Source of the DNA: Verrucomicrobiota bacterium
GTDB lineage: Bacteria; Verrucomicrobiota; Verrucomicrobiia; Chthoniobacterales; UBA10450
Direction: 5' to 3'
NCBI GenBank assembly: GCA_003219925.1
Contig: QHQU01000075.1
Coordinates: forward strand, 1 to 7,787
Length of the DNA: 7,787 nt
A program made the translations under genes and the position numbers. The notes beneath the pieces were generated by a model. The model worked only from the letters and a program-made list of their open reading frames with translations, was not told the DNA's origin and did not search any database. Shown in pieces: positions 1-6,229 of the stretch (positions are counted from its first letter, which is position 1; each line of letters opens with the position of its first letter).

Positions 1-286
1 CATGGCCCATCGCCTGAAACTCGTCGTTCTTGCGCGTTTCGTACTGCTGCGTCTTCAGCCGGGAAATGCTGCTTTGACGCGTCCCGACGTCGAGTTCCAA
101 CTTCTTGCGATCGACCTCCAGCTGTCTCGCCCTTTGCTTCAACGATTCGAGACTGGCGGCGGTGGCAGCAAGCTGCGCTTCGAGATTCTTTCGCTGTTGC
201 GGCAGCGTCTTTATCTCGAACCCAATCTGCCGGATTTTTTGGTCGCGATCTTGCAGGATCAACAGTTTTTCCAGCTCCGCTTGCAC
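1..286 (-). CDS. DUF164/CdsZ-type zinc-ribbon coiled-coil protein, N-terminal part (cut by window edge)
   Basis: Ninety-five N-terminal residues are visible; the rest lies beyond base 1. The protein opens with a leucine-rich helix (QAELEKLLILQDRDQKI) and continues as an almost unbroken, charged coiled coil with heptad-like Leu spacing through residue 95. This matches the N-terminal half of the DUF164 family (CdsZ in chlamydiae), whose C-terminus is a four-cysteine zinc ribbon; that part cannot be checked here. Family members are small cytoplasmic proteins of about 240 residues, thought to bind nucleic acid or to act in regulation. The start is a GTG at 286-284, directly after an in-frame TGA (289-287), so no longer N-terminus is possible in this frame, and the first residues already fit the family. 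No Shine-Dalgarno sequence precedes it. It diverges from the acyltransferase gene. Family assignment is from recognition of the coiled-coil opening, without the diagnostic cysteines. Confidence 0.72.
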   Translation of the reverse strand, partial: MQAELEKLLILQDRDQKIRQIGFEIKTLPQQRKNLEAQLAATAASLESLKQRARQLEVDRKKLELDVGTRQSSISRLKTQQYETRKNDEFQAMGH

Positions 287-480
287 TCAGAAAACGCTAT
301 CGATTGACGGCGACGACGTCAATCGTGGCGAAACGCGATGATCTACCAGGGCAATTAATCCTGCCATTTCTTAGCGAGATTGAATGTCCGCTTTCCCAGA
401 CCGGAATTTTTCTGGATGCTCGCCCATTTAAAGCGCAGCCGCCTTGACCAAGGGAGCGGAACCCTGTTAATCCGACTGCG
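287..480. other. Divergent intergenic region, presumed to hold both promoters
   Basis: These 194 bases separate two genes that point away from each other, so both promoters should lie here. I see no convincing -35/-10 pair, no clear operator palindrome and no Shine-Dalgarno sequence next to either start. Open frames crossing the stretch on the minus strand have no recognisable protein features. Confidence 0.4.
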
Positions 481-1578
481 ATGAAGCGGCTGCTCTGGCT
501 CGATATCGCAAAAGCGCTCGCCATTTCCTGGGTCGTTTATTTTCATTTTTTCCATACCTGTTTCGAGCACGCCCAGTTTGCTTCCGCTGACTGGAGTAGC
601 CTTGCCGCCAGCGCGACCACGATTCTTCAAATGGTGTGGCTGAAAATTTCGGGAATCGGTTTCCATGCCGTCGGAGTTTTCATCATTCTCAGCGGGTGGG
701 CGCTGATGGAATCGACAGCGCGCCGTGCAGAATCGGGGTTGCTGAAATGGGGAAGCTGGTATCGCGCGCGCTTTCTGCGTCTCTATCCAATGTATTGGGT
801 CGCGCATTTGGTCTATCTGGTTTCACCATTCGTCGCGCGGCTCGAACCGGTCGATAGCCGGATCATACTAAGTCTGCTTGGCCTGCGTTTCATCGATATC
901 ACGATGAACTTCATGTACCTGAATGCTGCCTGGTGGTACTTCTCCATGCTCATCCAATTCTATCTGATCTTTCCCCTGCTCTTCTGGGCAGCGCGCCGTT
1001 TTGGACCGTTTACCTTTTTACTAATGGCGTGTGCACTTGGATTTTTCGTGCGCTACCTCATGCTCGTCGTCTATCCCCAACATGGCTTTTGGGTCCTGGG
1101 CGGCTTCGCCATTTGCCGTCTGCCTGAGTTTGCGTTGGGAATGGCCCTGGGAATGTGGCATAAGCAATCACCTGCCCGGATTGAGTGGTTTCTTTTACGC
1201 GGCGCAGGCTTGCTCGCCGGACTGCTATTATATCCCGCAGCGCTGTGGCTTTATCATAACGGGATTACTTATGTCTTTGTTGATTTCGCTACCGGCGCCT
1301 GTTGCTTACTTGAAATAGTAGGCGTGGCCGGAATTATTTGGCGATTTAATAGGGTAGCCAAGATATTTGGTTTGGTCGGCGCATTCTCCTACGGTCTGTA
1401 TCTCATTCATCAACCGTACGTCATCTGGCTGGGACTTCGGATCCGACCAATATCGCCCTGGTCGTTCCTATTAATCTTCGTTGTAACGCTGATGGTGCTT
1501 AGCGCGTGGGGAATTTTGTTGGAGAAATCGACTAACGCACTCGTGAACAAGCTGGTTCCGTCAAAAAAAGATGAATAA
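481..1578 (+). CDS. Acyltransferase-3 family membrane acyltransferase (OafA/YrhL-like)
   Basis: A 365-residue integral membrane protein of the acyltransferase-3 family, which transfers acetyl or other acyl groups from the cytoplasm to sugars of surface polysaccharides, lipopolysaccharide or other glycans. Family landmarks appear in order: LDIAKALAI (7-15), standing where the family has its R/LDglRalA motif; the probable catalytic His in VVYFHFFH (H22 or H25); GVFIILSG (65-72), the usual FFxlSG segment; RARFLRLYPMYW (95-106), the conserved Arg motif on a cytoplasmic loop; the WYFSMLIQFYLIFPLL segment (152-167); and SYGLYLIHQP (303-312) near the end. About ten hydrophobic segments are visible, and the C-terminus is short and charged (SKKDE). 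Length is normal for a stand-alone enzyme without an SGNH domain. An in-frame TGA at 445-447 with no start codon between fixes the ATG at 481. The acceptor cannot be named, because no polysaccharide genes lie nearby. Confidence 0.9.
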   Translation: MKRLLWLDIAKALAISWVVYFHFFHTCFEHAQFASADWSSLAASATTILQMVWLKISGIGFHAVGVFIILSGWALMESTARRAESGLLKWGSWYRARFLRLYPMYWVAHLVYLVSPFVARLEPVDSRIILSLLGLRFIDITMNFMYLNAAWWYFSMLIQFYLIFPLLFWAARRFGPFTFLLMACALGFFVRYLMLVVYPQHGFWVLGGFAICRLPEFALGMALGMWHKQSPARIEWFLLRGAGLLAGLLLYPAALWLYHNGITYVFVDFATGACCLLEIVGVAGIIWRFNRVAKIFGLVGAFSYGLYLIHQPYVIWLGLRIRPISPWSFLLIFVVTLMVLSAWGILLEKSTNALVNKLVPSKKDE

Positions 1579-1613
1579 TGATCAGTAAACCGTGTCTGTT
1601 CACGGACTGATCA
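1579..1613. terminator. Strong hairpin after the acyltransferase stop (terminator or operator)
   Basis: TGATCAGT (1579-1586) pairs with ACTGATCA (1606-1613), and inside it CCGTG (1590-1594) pairs with CACGG (1601-1605) around the loop TCTGTT; a 3-nt AAA bulge separates the two stems. It begins at the base after the TAA of the upstream gene. The position suits transcription termination, but no T-tract follows, so a classic intrinsic terminator is not shown. TGTTCAC occurs twice, 18 bp apart (1597-1603 and 1615-1621), so a protein-binding site for the downstream DoxX gene is an alternative. Confidence 0.45.
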
Positions 1614-1668
1614 GTGTTCACAATTTCGCGATTGGATTTTCCGCCAAATCGAGCCACTCTGGACACTC

Positions 1669-2043
1669 ATGAAAATCCTTACCATCATCGCTCGCGTGCT
1701 ACTCGGACTCGGCTTCGTCGTTTTCGGCTCAAACGCCTTTTTGCATTTCATCCCCATGCCGCCGATCCCGCAGACTCTGGCGGGCGACTTTACCCGCGTT
1801 TTCATCGCCAGCGGTTGGGCTAGTGTCATTGGGGCCCTTCAGGTGATTGGCGGTTTGCTCCTCCTGATCGGGCGCTTTGTTCCGCTGGGTCTTACGATTC
1901 TAGGAGCGATTATAGTTAACATCTTGATCTTTCATGCGCTCATGGCACCGGAAGCTTTTCCACCTGGACTCGTGTTTACCGCCCTCGAGCTGTTTTTAGT
2001 GTGGCGATACCGTGAAGCGTTTATTCCACTCCTCAAGCCGTAA
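1669..2043 (+). CDS. DoxX-like small membrane protein
   Basis: A 124-residue protein with four hydrophobic segments (roughly residues 3-20, 46-66, 70-92 and 98-113), the layout of the DoxX/DoxD-like superfamily. The N-terminal helix, MKILTIIARVLLGLGFVVFG, has the family's typical R..LG..F...G pattern, followed by a proline-rich loop (MPPIPQT, 30-36) and a Gly-rich second helix (ASVIGALQVIGGLLLLIGRF). It ends in a short basic tail. Family members sit in the inner membrane; some have been linked to thiosulfate:quinone oxidation or redox stress, but most are uncharacterised and no substrate can be inferred. The gap to the acyltransferase upstream is 90 bp and contains a hairpin, so co-transcription is uncertain. 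No Shine-Dalgarno sequence is visible before the ATG, but the N-terminus fits the family well. Confidence 0.82.
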   Translation: MKILTIIARVLLGLGFVVFGSNAFLHFIPMPPIPQTLAGDFTRVFIASGWASVIGALQVIGGLLLLIGRFVPLGLTILGAIIVNILIFHALMAPEAFPPGLVFTALELFLVWRYREAFIPLLKP

Positions 2044-2059
2044 GACTCTTCAATCCGCA

Positions 2060-2250
2060 GGGATGCCCCTCCCTGTGCAGGTCGCGTCAACCGCGTGCCG
2101 ATTGTCTTTAACGCCAACGGCACAGTTGCCATTCCCAGCTTGGGGCATCGCCCCAGCAATTTGTACAACGTCAGAATCCCAGCGCTGAAGGCGCGATTCG
2201 ACCCTAGTTTGGCCGGGGCAAGCTGCCATTAGACGCGCCTTTGGCGCTAA
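2060..2250. repeat. Candidate dispersed non-coding element with three hairpins
   Basis: Three hairpins follow each other. TGGGGC (2141-2146) pairs with GCCCCA (2150-2155) over an ATC loop. GAATC plus GCGC (2174-2178, 2182-2185) pairs with GCGC plus GATTC (2191-2199), with a CCA bulge. GCGCC (2235-2239) pairs with GGCGC (2243-2247) over TTT. In addition, the 15-mers at 2181-2195 and 2234-2248 are inverted copies of each other with 2 mismatches. One plus frame stays open to a TAG at 2230-2232, but it has no convincing start and reads like translated repeat sequence. I infer a REP-like or other interspersed element; the outer limits are approximate. Confidence 0.45.
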
Positions 2251-2444
2251 ACATGAATCCCCGCCGATGTTGCCGAAACCTGCAAAATCACCGCGAAAAA
2301 AGACACGCCCGAATTTTGAGCGACCTGCGAAACAAATTTAGGCAAGGTGCTCCACTGGCTCACGAAGAGATTCGGGGTTGGCTTCCGTAAGGTTAGAAAC
2401 AATGGAGGACCTTGCTCCTTTTTAATTCGATGTTCGATGTTCCG
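2251..2444. other. Non-coding leader of the DUF3175 gene
   Basis: No convincing gene here; a 45-codon ATG frame from 2253 shows no recognisable features. A purine box, GGAGGA (2404-2409), stands 35 nt before the chosen ATG at 2445, too far to act as its ribosome binding site, and only 2 nt before a TTG at 2412. It is followed by a T-rich tract with TCCTTTTTAATTC (2416-2428) and the tandem GATGTTC-GATGTTCC (2429-2443). Confidence 0.4.
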
Positions 2445-2744
2445 ATGAGTAGGCCTGCGAATAAGTCATCACAGACAAAGCGTTGGTCGGCCCAAGTCAC
2501 CAAGCACAGTAACGCACTCGATCTGCGGCCAAAAGTTTTCCGATCCAGCAACCCGCGCCAGGTCGCCTTATCGCTGAAACGATCCGCCGAAAGAAGTAAG
2601 CGACGAAAGGGCACGCCGTATCAATCGGCCATGTCGATGCTGAATTTTTACATCAATCGCGCTGGCAAGAATCTTCCGAAAAAGCAAAAGCGCGTCTTGC
2701 TAAAAGCCAAAGACGAACTGCGCGATGTTTTTGGACGGAACTAA
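2445..2744 (+). CDS. DUF3175 family protein
   Basis: A 99-residue, very basic protein with no signal peptide and no hydrophobic segment, hence cytoplasmic. I recognise DUF3175 from the core: KRWSAQVTKHSNALDL (12-27), the LKRSAERSKRRK stretch (44-55), SAMSMLNFYINRAGKNL (61-77) and the closing KDELRDVFGR (89-98). Its function is unknown. The many Lys and Arg residues would allow contact with nucleic acid, but that is only inference. I chose the ATG at 2445 because the family normally starts about ten residues before the KRW motif. An ATG at 2430 and a TTG at 2412 are in-frame alternatives that would add odd hydrophobic residues (LLFNSMFDVP). The archaemetzincin gene follows 17 nt after the stop on the same strand, which suggests one transcript. 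Confidence 0.85.
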   Translation: MSRPANKSSQTKRWSAQVTKHSNALDLRPKVFRSSNPRQVALSLKRSAERSKRRKGTPYQSAMSMLNFYINRAGKNLPKKQKRVLLKAKDELRDVFGRN

Positions 2745-2761
2745 GGCAGCTTTGCGTCCGT

Positions 2762-3709
2762 ATGGCCAGGATCTCGATTAAGATTGCTGCCTTATTGCTG
2801 CCCTCAATCGCAATGGCTTTCACACCTCCTGACGAGAAAACGATTCGTAATGCAATTGGTGATCTGGACGGATTGCAGCCTGTCCTCCAACGCGCGTTTA
2901 CGCCGGACAAAAACAGTTTTGATCCGATTCCGGAACCGAAACCGGGCGACTGGCTCGCGGTGCACAACGAACGGGGACAAACCTTCGAGGAGTTCAAAGC
3001 GTCACAACCAAACCGGCCAGGACAAAACCTGCATGTAATTTATCTCCAGCCGCTCGGGGACTTCATGCCCGAGCAGAGTCCCTCCAACGACAAACTACGG
3101 GAGTTTGCAGCCGCATTTTTTGCCACGGAAGTGAAAGTGCTTCCACCGGTTAAGATCGATCGCTCGACCGTCGTCACGCGCCGCAATCCAACCACTAATA
3201 ATCCGCAGATTCTTACTGGCGACGTCCTGAACTTTCTCAAAGCCCGCATTCCAGCGGATGCGTTCTGCATTCTCGCTATCACGATGGAAGATCTTTATCC
3301 GGAGCCGTCCTGGAACTTCGTCTTCGGGCAGGCTTCGGTGCGCGAGCGCGTCGGCGTTTATAGCTTTGCCCGGTACGATCCAGCATTTTACGGCGAACCG
3401 CGGACGTCGGGTTACGAGGCACTGCTCTTGCGCCGGAGCTGCAAAGTGCTCGCGCACGAGACCAGTCACATGTTCGGGCTCGCCCATTGCACCTATTTCA
3501 ACTGCCTGATGAACGGTTCAAATCATTTAGTGGAGGCTGATCGCCGTCCATTGCATCTGTGCCCGGTTTGCCTGCGCAAACTGCAATGGAGCATCGGCTT
3601 TGACGTTCTGAAACGCTACTCCGCGCTCGAGGGAATCTATCGCGCCAATGGATTCACCGATGAAGCCGACCGGTCCATGCGGCGGCTGAAAAGTCTGCAA
3701 CGCGACTAA
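2762..3709 (+). CDS. Archaemetzincin-type zinc metalloprotease (AMZ family, eukaryote-like)
   Basis: A 315-residue peptidase of the archaemetzincin family (M54). The zinc site is complete: HETSHMFGLAH, with H232, H236 and H242 as ligands and E233 as catalytic base. It is followed by C243, C248, M250 (Met-turn position) and the CPVC pair C267/C270, which in this family bind a structural second zinc. The RRPLHLCPVCLRKLQWSIGFD stretch and the N-terminal DWLAVHNERGQTFEEF block with HVIYLQPLGDF resemble animal AMZ1/AMZ2 more than the short archaeal forms, which consist of little more than the catalytic domain. The first 19 residues (basic ARISIK, hydrophobic IAALLLPSIA, then AMA before F20) look like a signal peptide, which would be unusual because family members are generally taken to be intracellular; M18 is a possible shorter start that removes it. 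The substrate is unknown. It follows DUF3175 by 17 nt and converges on AmrS. Confidence 0.9.
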   Translation: MARISIKIAALLLPSIAMAFTPPDEKTIRNAIGDLDGLQPVLQRAFTPDKNSFDPIPEPKPGDWLAVHNERGQTFEEFKASQPNRPGQNLHVIYLQPLGDFMPEQSPSNDKLREFAAAFFATEVKVLPPVKIDRSTVVTRRNPTTNNPQILTGDVLNFLKARIPADAFCILAITMEDLYPEPSWNFVFGQASVRERVGVYSFARYDPAFYGEPRTSGYEALLLRRSCKVLAHETSHMFGLAHCTYFNCLMNGSNHLVEADRRPLHLCPVCLRKLQWSIGFDVLKRYSALEGIYRANGFTDEADRSMRRLKSLQRD

Positions 3710-3720
3710 CAAAACCTGCT

Positions 3721-3737
3721 GCCGACAGTAAATCGGC
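3721..3737. terminator. Small hairpin between convergent archaemetzincin and AmrS genes
   Basis: GCCGA (3721-3725) pairs with TCGGC (3733-3737) across a 7-nt loop, in the 43-bp gap between two convergent stops. The stem is short and neither side has a T-tract. It is the only structure in the gap and may serve both genes as a weak terminator. Confidence 0.3.
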
Positions 3738-3752
3738 GCGCTTCAGAGAAAT

Positions 3753-4847
3753 TCAGACCATGCTAGCCGCCAGCTTAACCGGCAGCCGCCGTGCGCCCCA
3801 TTTGCCTGCCTGCTCTTCAAATCGGCCGGGAATGGCATGCCCGCAAGATCGGCACTTTCCATCTTCGAGATTCCATTCGCCAAGCTCGTACCAGTCGCGC
3901 TCGATCAGTCTTTCGCCGCAACCTGGACACCACGTGCTGCCGCCTTTGCTGTCATGGACGTTCCCGGTGTAAACGTAGTGCAGCCCCTTCGAACGCGCGA
4001 TCTCGCGTGCGCGGGTAAGCGTTGCCGTCGGTGTATGCGTTTTATCGAGCATCTTGAAGTCGGGATGAAACGCCGTGAAATGCCAAGGCACATCGGTCCC
4101 TAGATTTTCCGCAAACCACTCGCTTGCGCGATGCAACTCAGCGTCGCTGTCGTTCTCGCCAGGAATAAGCAGCGTCGTGACTTCAAACCAGACGTTCGTT
4201 TCACATCGGAGATATTTGAGGGTGTCTAGTACCGGACCGAGCTGGGCAAAACAAAGCCGGTGATAAAAGGCATCTGTAAAGGCTTTGAGATCGACATTTG
4301 CCGCATCCATGTGCTGGTAAAACTCAGGCCGCGCGTCATCGGTAATGTAGCCGGCAGTAACGGCGACCGCCTTGATTTCACGCTCGCGACAAGCCTGTGC
4401 CACATCGATCGCGTACTCGGCGAAGATAACCGGATCATTGTAGGTGAATGCGACCGATCGACAGCCGAGTCGCTGCGCTGCCAGCGCGATCTGCTCCGGC
4501 GACGCAGCATCCGCGAGCTTATCCCACTCGCGCGCTTTGGAGATGTCCCAGTTTTGGCAAAACCGGCACCCGAGATTACATCCCGCTGTTCCGAATGAGA
4601 GCACACTCGTTCCCGGGAGAAAATGATTCAGCGGTTTCTTTTCAATCGGGTCAACACAAAAGCCGCTGCTGCGACCATAGGTCGTTAGGACAATGCGATC
4701 ATCCACACGCTGCCGTACAAAACAAAAGCCGCGTTGTCCTTCGTTCAGCTTACAAAATCGCGGACAAAGCCGGCATTCGATACGACCATCCGGCAACACC
4801 ATCCACCAGCGGCCTGGGCGATCAGATTGTATTGGAGGCGCGACCAT
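3753..4847 (-). CDS. amrS: AmmeMemoRadiSam system radical SAM enzyme AmrS
   Basis: A 364-residue radical SAM protein. The 4Fe-4S/SAM motif CxxxCxxC is C90-NLG-C94-RF-C97, preceded by the typical GTAGCN and followed by QNWDIS. An N-terminal cysteine cluster (C25, C28, C32, C42 in ECRLCPRFCKLNEGQRGFC) and two C-terminal CxxC pairs (C307/C310 and C332/C335) frame the core; these and the TAFHPDFKM block are hallmarks of AmrS, formerly annotated as pyruvate formate-lyase-activating-enzyme-like. The reaction is not assigned here. The family is named for co-occurrence with AMMECR1-like (AmrA) and MEMO1-like (AmrB) proteins; neither gene is in this window. I chose the ATG at 4847. The frame is open back to a TTG at 4985, but the extra 46 residues overlap a palindromic element and do not look like family sequence. 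Same strand as the antiporter upstream, 233 bp away. Confidence 0.92.
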   Translation of the reverse strand: MVAPPIQSDRPGRWWMVLPDGRIECRLCPRFCKLNEGQRGFCFVRQRVDDRIVLTTYGRSSGFCVDPIEKKPLNHFLPGTSVLSFGTAGCNLGCRFCQNWDISKAREWDKLADAASPEQIALAAQRLGCRSVAFTYNDPVIFAEYAIDVAQACREREIKAVAVTAGYITDDARPEFYQHMDAANVDLKAFTDAFYHRLCFAQLGPVLDTLKYLRCETNVWFEVTTLLIPGENDSDAELHRASEWFAENLGTDVPWHFTAFHPDFKMLDKTHTPTATLTRAREIARSKGLHYVYTGNVHDSKGGSTWCPGCGERLIERDWYELGEWNLEDGKCRSCGHAIPGRFEEQAGKWGARRLPVKLAASMV

Positions 4848-4949
4848 CAGATCGGCGCCAAATATAGCATACCCTCGCCCAACCAAAACCAGGCTGGCAA
4901 ATCCCCTCCTGAAAAGCAGACCGCGCCACGCGTCCAGACGAGAATAGCC
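4848..4949 (-). promoter_or_regulatory. AmrS upstream region, presumed promoter
   Basis: On the minus strand this stretch carries a purine-rich AGGAGGGGAT (4910-4901) too far upstream to serve the ATG at 4847, then a TATGCTATAT-like stretch (about 4873-4864) that could be a -10 region close to the start. No properly spaced -35 box is evident, so this is only a candidate. Confidence 0.25.
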
Positions 4950-5038
4950 GGTGGATCGGCCGCTCCGCCGGGCGATGCTAAACAAATGCGGCTTTGCCGC
5001 CTGATTTTAACATCGAGCACGGGACTGCTCGATCCACC
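4950..5038. repeat. 89-bp candidate palindromic element with 9-bp terminal inverted repeats
   Basis: The ends are perfect inverted copies: GGTGGATCG (4950-4958) and CGATCCACC (5030-5038). Inside are two more hairpins: GCGGC-TTT-GCCGC (4988-5000), and ATCGAGCA (5012-5019) pairing with TGCTCGAT (5026-5033) over a 6-nt loop. The second overlaps the right terminal repeat. The layout suggests a REP/MITE-like unit in the gap between two same-strand genes. I see no clear target duplication at its flanks and no transposase. The 8-bp stem could also end antiporter transcription, although no T-tract follows. Confidence 0.5.
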
Positions 5039-5080
5039 TGCCACTTCGATGTCGCACAACCAGACCCATCGAAGGGAACT

Positions 5081-6229
5081 TCACGGGCAAAATATCAGAA
5101 GCAGAAACACTGCGAACAGGAGCAGATGAATGCACCCTTGTAATACATTCGTCTTTCCACTCGTAAAAGTAACTACGCTCACTGCCAGAGTAAGTAAAAG
5201 CAGCGGCAAATTGCCGCCTTCGATGCCGAGAATCACCGTTCGCTTCGAGATGATTCCAATGGTTAGAACCGCCGGAATTGTCAGACCGATGGACGCAAGC
5301 ACCGATCCGTGCAGAATGTTAACCGACCTTTGCAGCTGGTTTTTTCTCGCGGCGTTGATACCGCTCAAGGCTTCCGGTGCTAGCACCAAGCCGGCGACAA
5401 TCGCGCCGCCAAAGGCTTGCGGCATGCCGAAACGCTCGATGCTGTTATCCAGCGGAATGGCGAACTTTTCTGCCAGTACGACGACCACAAGAAGATAAAG
5501 GATCAACATCACAGCGTGATAAACGGTCGAGTGCATCGGCCCGGCGTGATGCTCTGAAGCGTGCGTCGCGCCCTTTGATTCCATGAAATACTCACTGTGC
5601 CGCGTCGTCTGAATCAGAAGAAAAATCGCGTAAAGCCCGATCGACGTGATTGCGAGAAAGACTTCCTGCATTGTCGAGAGTCTTGGGCCGGACATGGATG
5701 TAGTGAAGTTGGGTAGGACCATGCCGAGCACCCCCAGCGCCATGATGGTATTGAGATACGAGTTTACTCCCTGCAAATTATAATGCTGCTCATGATGCCG
5801 CAGGCCGCCTAGCACCAGCGATAATCCGATCAAGCCGTTGAGCGCGATCATGATTACTGCAAACATCATGTCACGAGCAAGCGTCGGATTATTCTTTCCG
5901 TGAAGCATCGCCGCCGAAATCATCATCACTTCAATAGTGATGGCGGACAAAGTCAGGATGAGCGTTCCGTAAGGCTCGCCACACTTGATTGCGAGATAAT
6001 CAGCATGTCTCACTACTGAAATCGCTGACCAGAGCACGGCAATAAAAAGCCAGAGAAAGACGACTCCCATTGCACCCGGATGCTCAATGTTTTCAACCAG
6101 CCCGCTTCCGGCCCAAAGAAAGATCCCTGCGGTAAGTAGGCCGATAATCAGGGAAAACTCCGAGCGAATGATGGAGCCAAGACCTCTCCGCGTTCGCGCA
6201 TCCGTTTTCGATTTCACCGCCTTAGACAT
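5081..6229 (-). CDS. chaA: ChaA-type Ca2+(Na+,K+)/H+ antiporter
   Basis: A 382-residue inner-membrane antiporter of the CaCA superfamily, close in size to E. coli ChaA (366). These proteins extrude Ca2+, Na+ or K+ in exchange for protons, mainly at alkaline pH or high salt. About eleven hydrophobic segments are visible. The first alpha repeat is GEPYGTLILTLSAITIEVMM (84-103, with E85 and E100) and the second is APEALSGINAARKNQLQRSVN (284-304, with E286). TFTSGKTNVLQG (354-365) is a further ChaA-like block. The loop between the two halves is short and His-rich (H211, H223, H227, H228, H233, H238), which may sense pH or metal; that is inference. The basic N-terminus (MSKAVKSKTDARTRR) is cytoplasmic. 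No Shine-Dalgarno sequence precedes the ATG. It is divergent from the small monooxygenase-like gene and not tightly linked to AmrS. Confidence 0.9.
   Translation of the reverse strand: MSKAVKSKTDARTRRGLGSIIRSEFSLIIGLLTAGIFLWAGSGLVENIEHPGAMGVVFLWLFIAVLWSAISVVRHADYLAIKCGEPYGTLILTLSAITIEVMMISAAMLHGKNNPTLARDMMFAVIMIALNGLIGLSLVLGGLRHHEQHYNLQGVNSYLNTIMALGVLGMVLPNFTTSMSGPRLSTMQEVFLAITSIGLYAIFLLIQTTRHSEYFMESKGATHASEHHAGPMHSTVYHAVMLILYLLVVVVLAEKFAIPLDNSIERFGMPQAFGGAIVAGLVLAPEALSGINAARKNQLQRSVNILHGSVLASIGLTIPAVLTIGIISKRTVILGIEGGNLPLLLLTLAVSVVTFTSGKTNVLQGCIHLLLFAVFLLLIFCP

Noticed and set aside
464..480. CTGTTAATCCGACTGCG resembles the anticodon loop and following arm of tRNA-Asn
   Set aside because: The flanking bases do not pair to form an anticodon stem, and no acceptor, D or T arm can be built, so the match is most likely chance.
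355..807. 150-codon open frame on the minus strand overlapping the acyltransferase
   Set aside because: No protein-family features, Arg/Pro-rich composition and antisense position: a shadow of the real gene.
1932..2168. 78-codon minus-strand frame across the end of the DoxX-like gene and the repeat region
   Set aside because: It consists of antisense DoxX sequence plus hairpin-bearing repeat sequence; such translated repeats are common false genes.
2253..2390. 45-codon ATG frame in the gap before DUF3175
   Set aside because: No ribosome binding site, no recognisable domain, and a Cys/Arg-rich composition typical of random frames.
3095..3487. 130-codon minus-strand frame inside the archaemetzincin gene
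   Set aside because: Antisense to a strongly supported gene and without recognisable motifs.
4226..4606. 126-codon minus-strand frame within AmrS in another frame
   Set aside because: Ser/Arg-rich out-of-frame translation of the radical SAM gene.
4848..4985. N-terminal extension of AmrS by 46 residues from a TTG
   Set aside because: It reads through a candidate palindromic element, has no family similarity that I recognise, and the first ATG at 4847 gives the normal family N-terminus.
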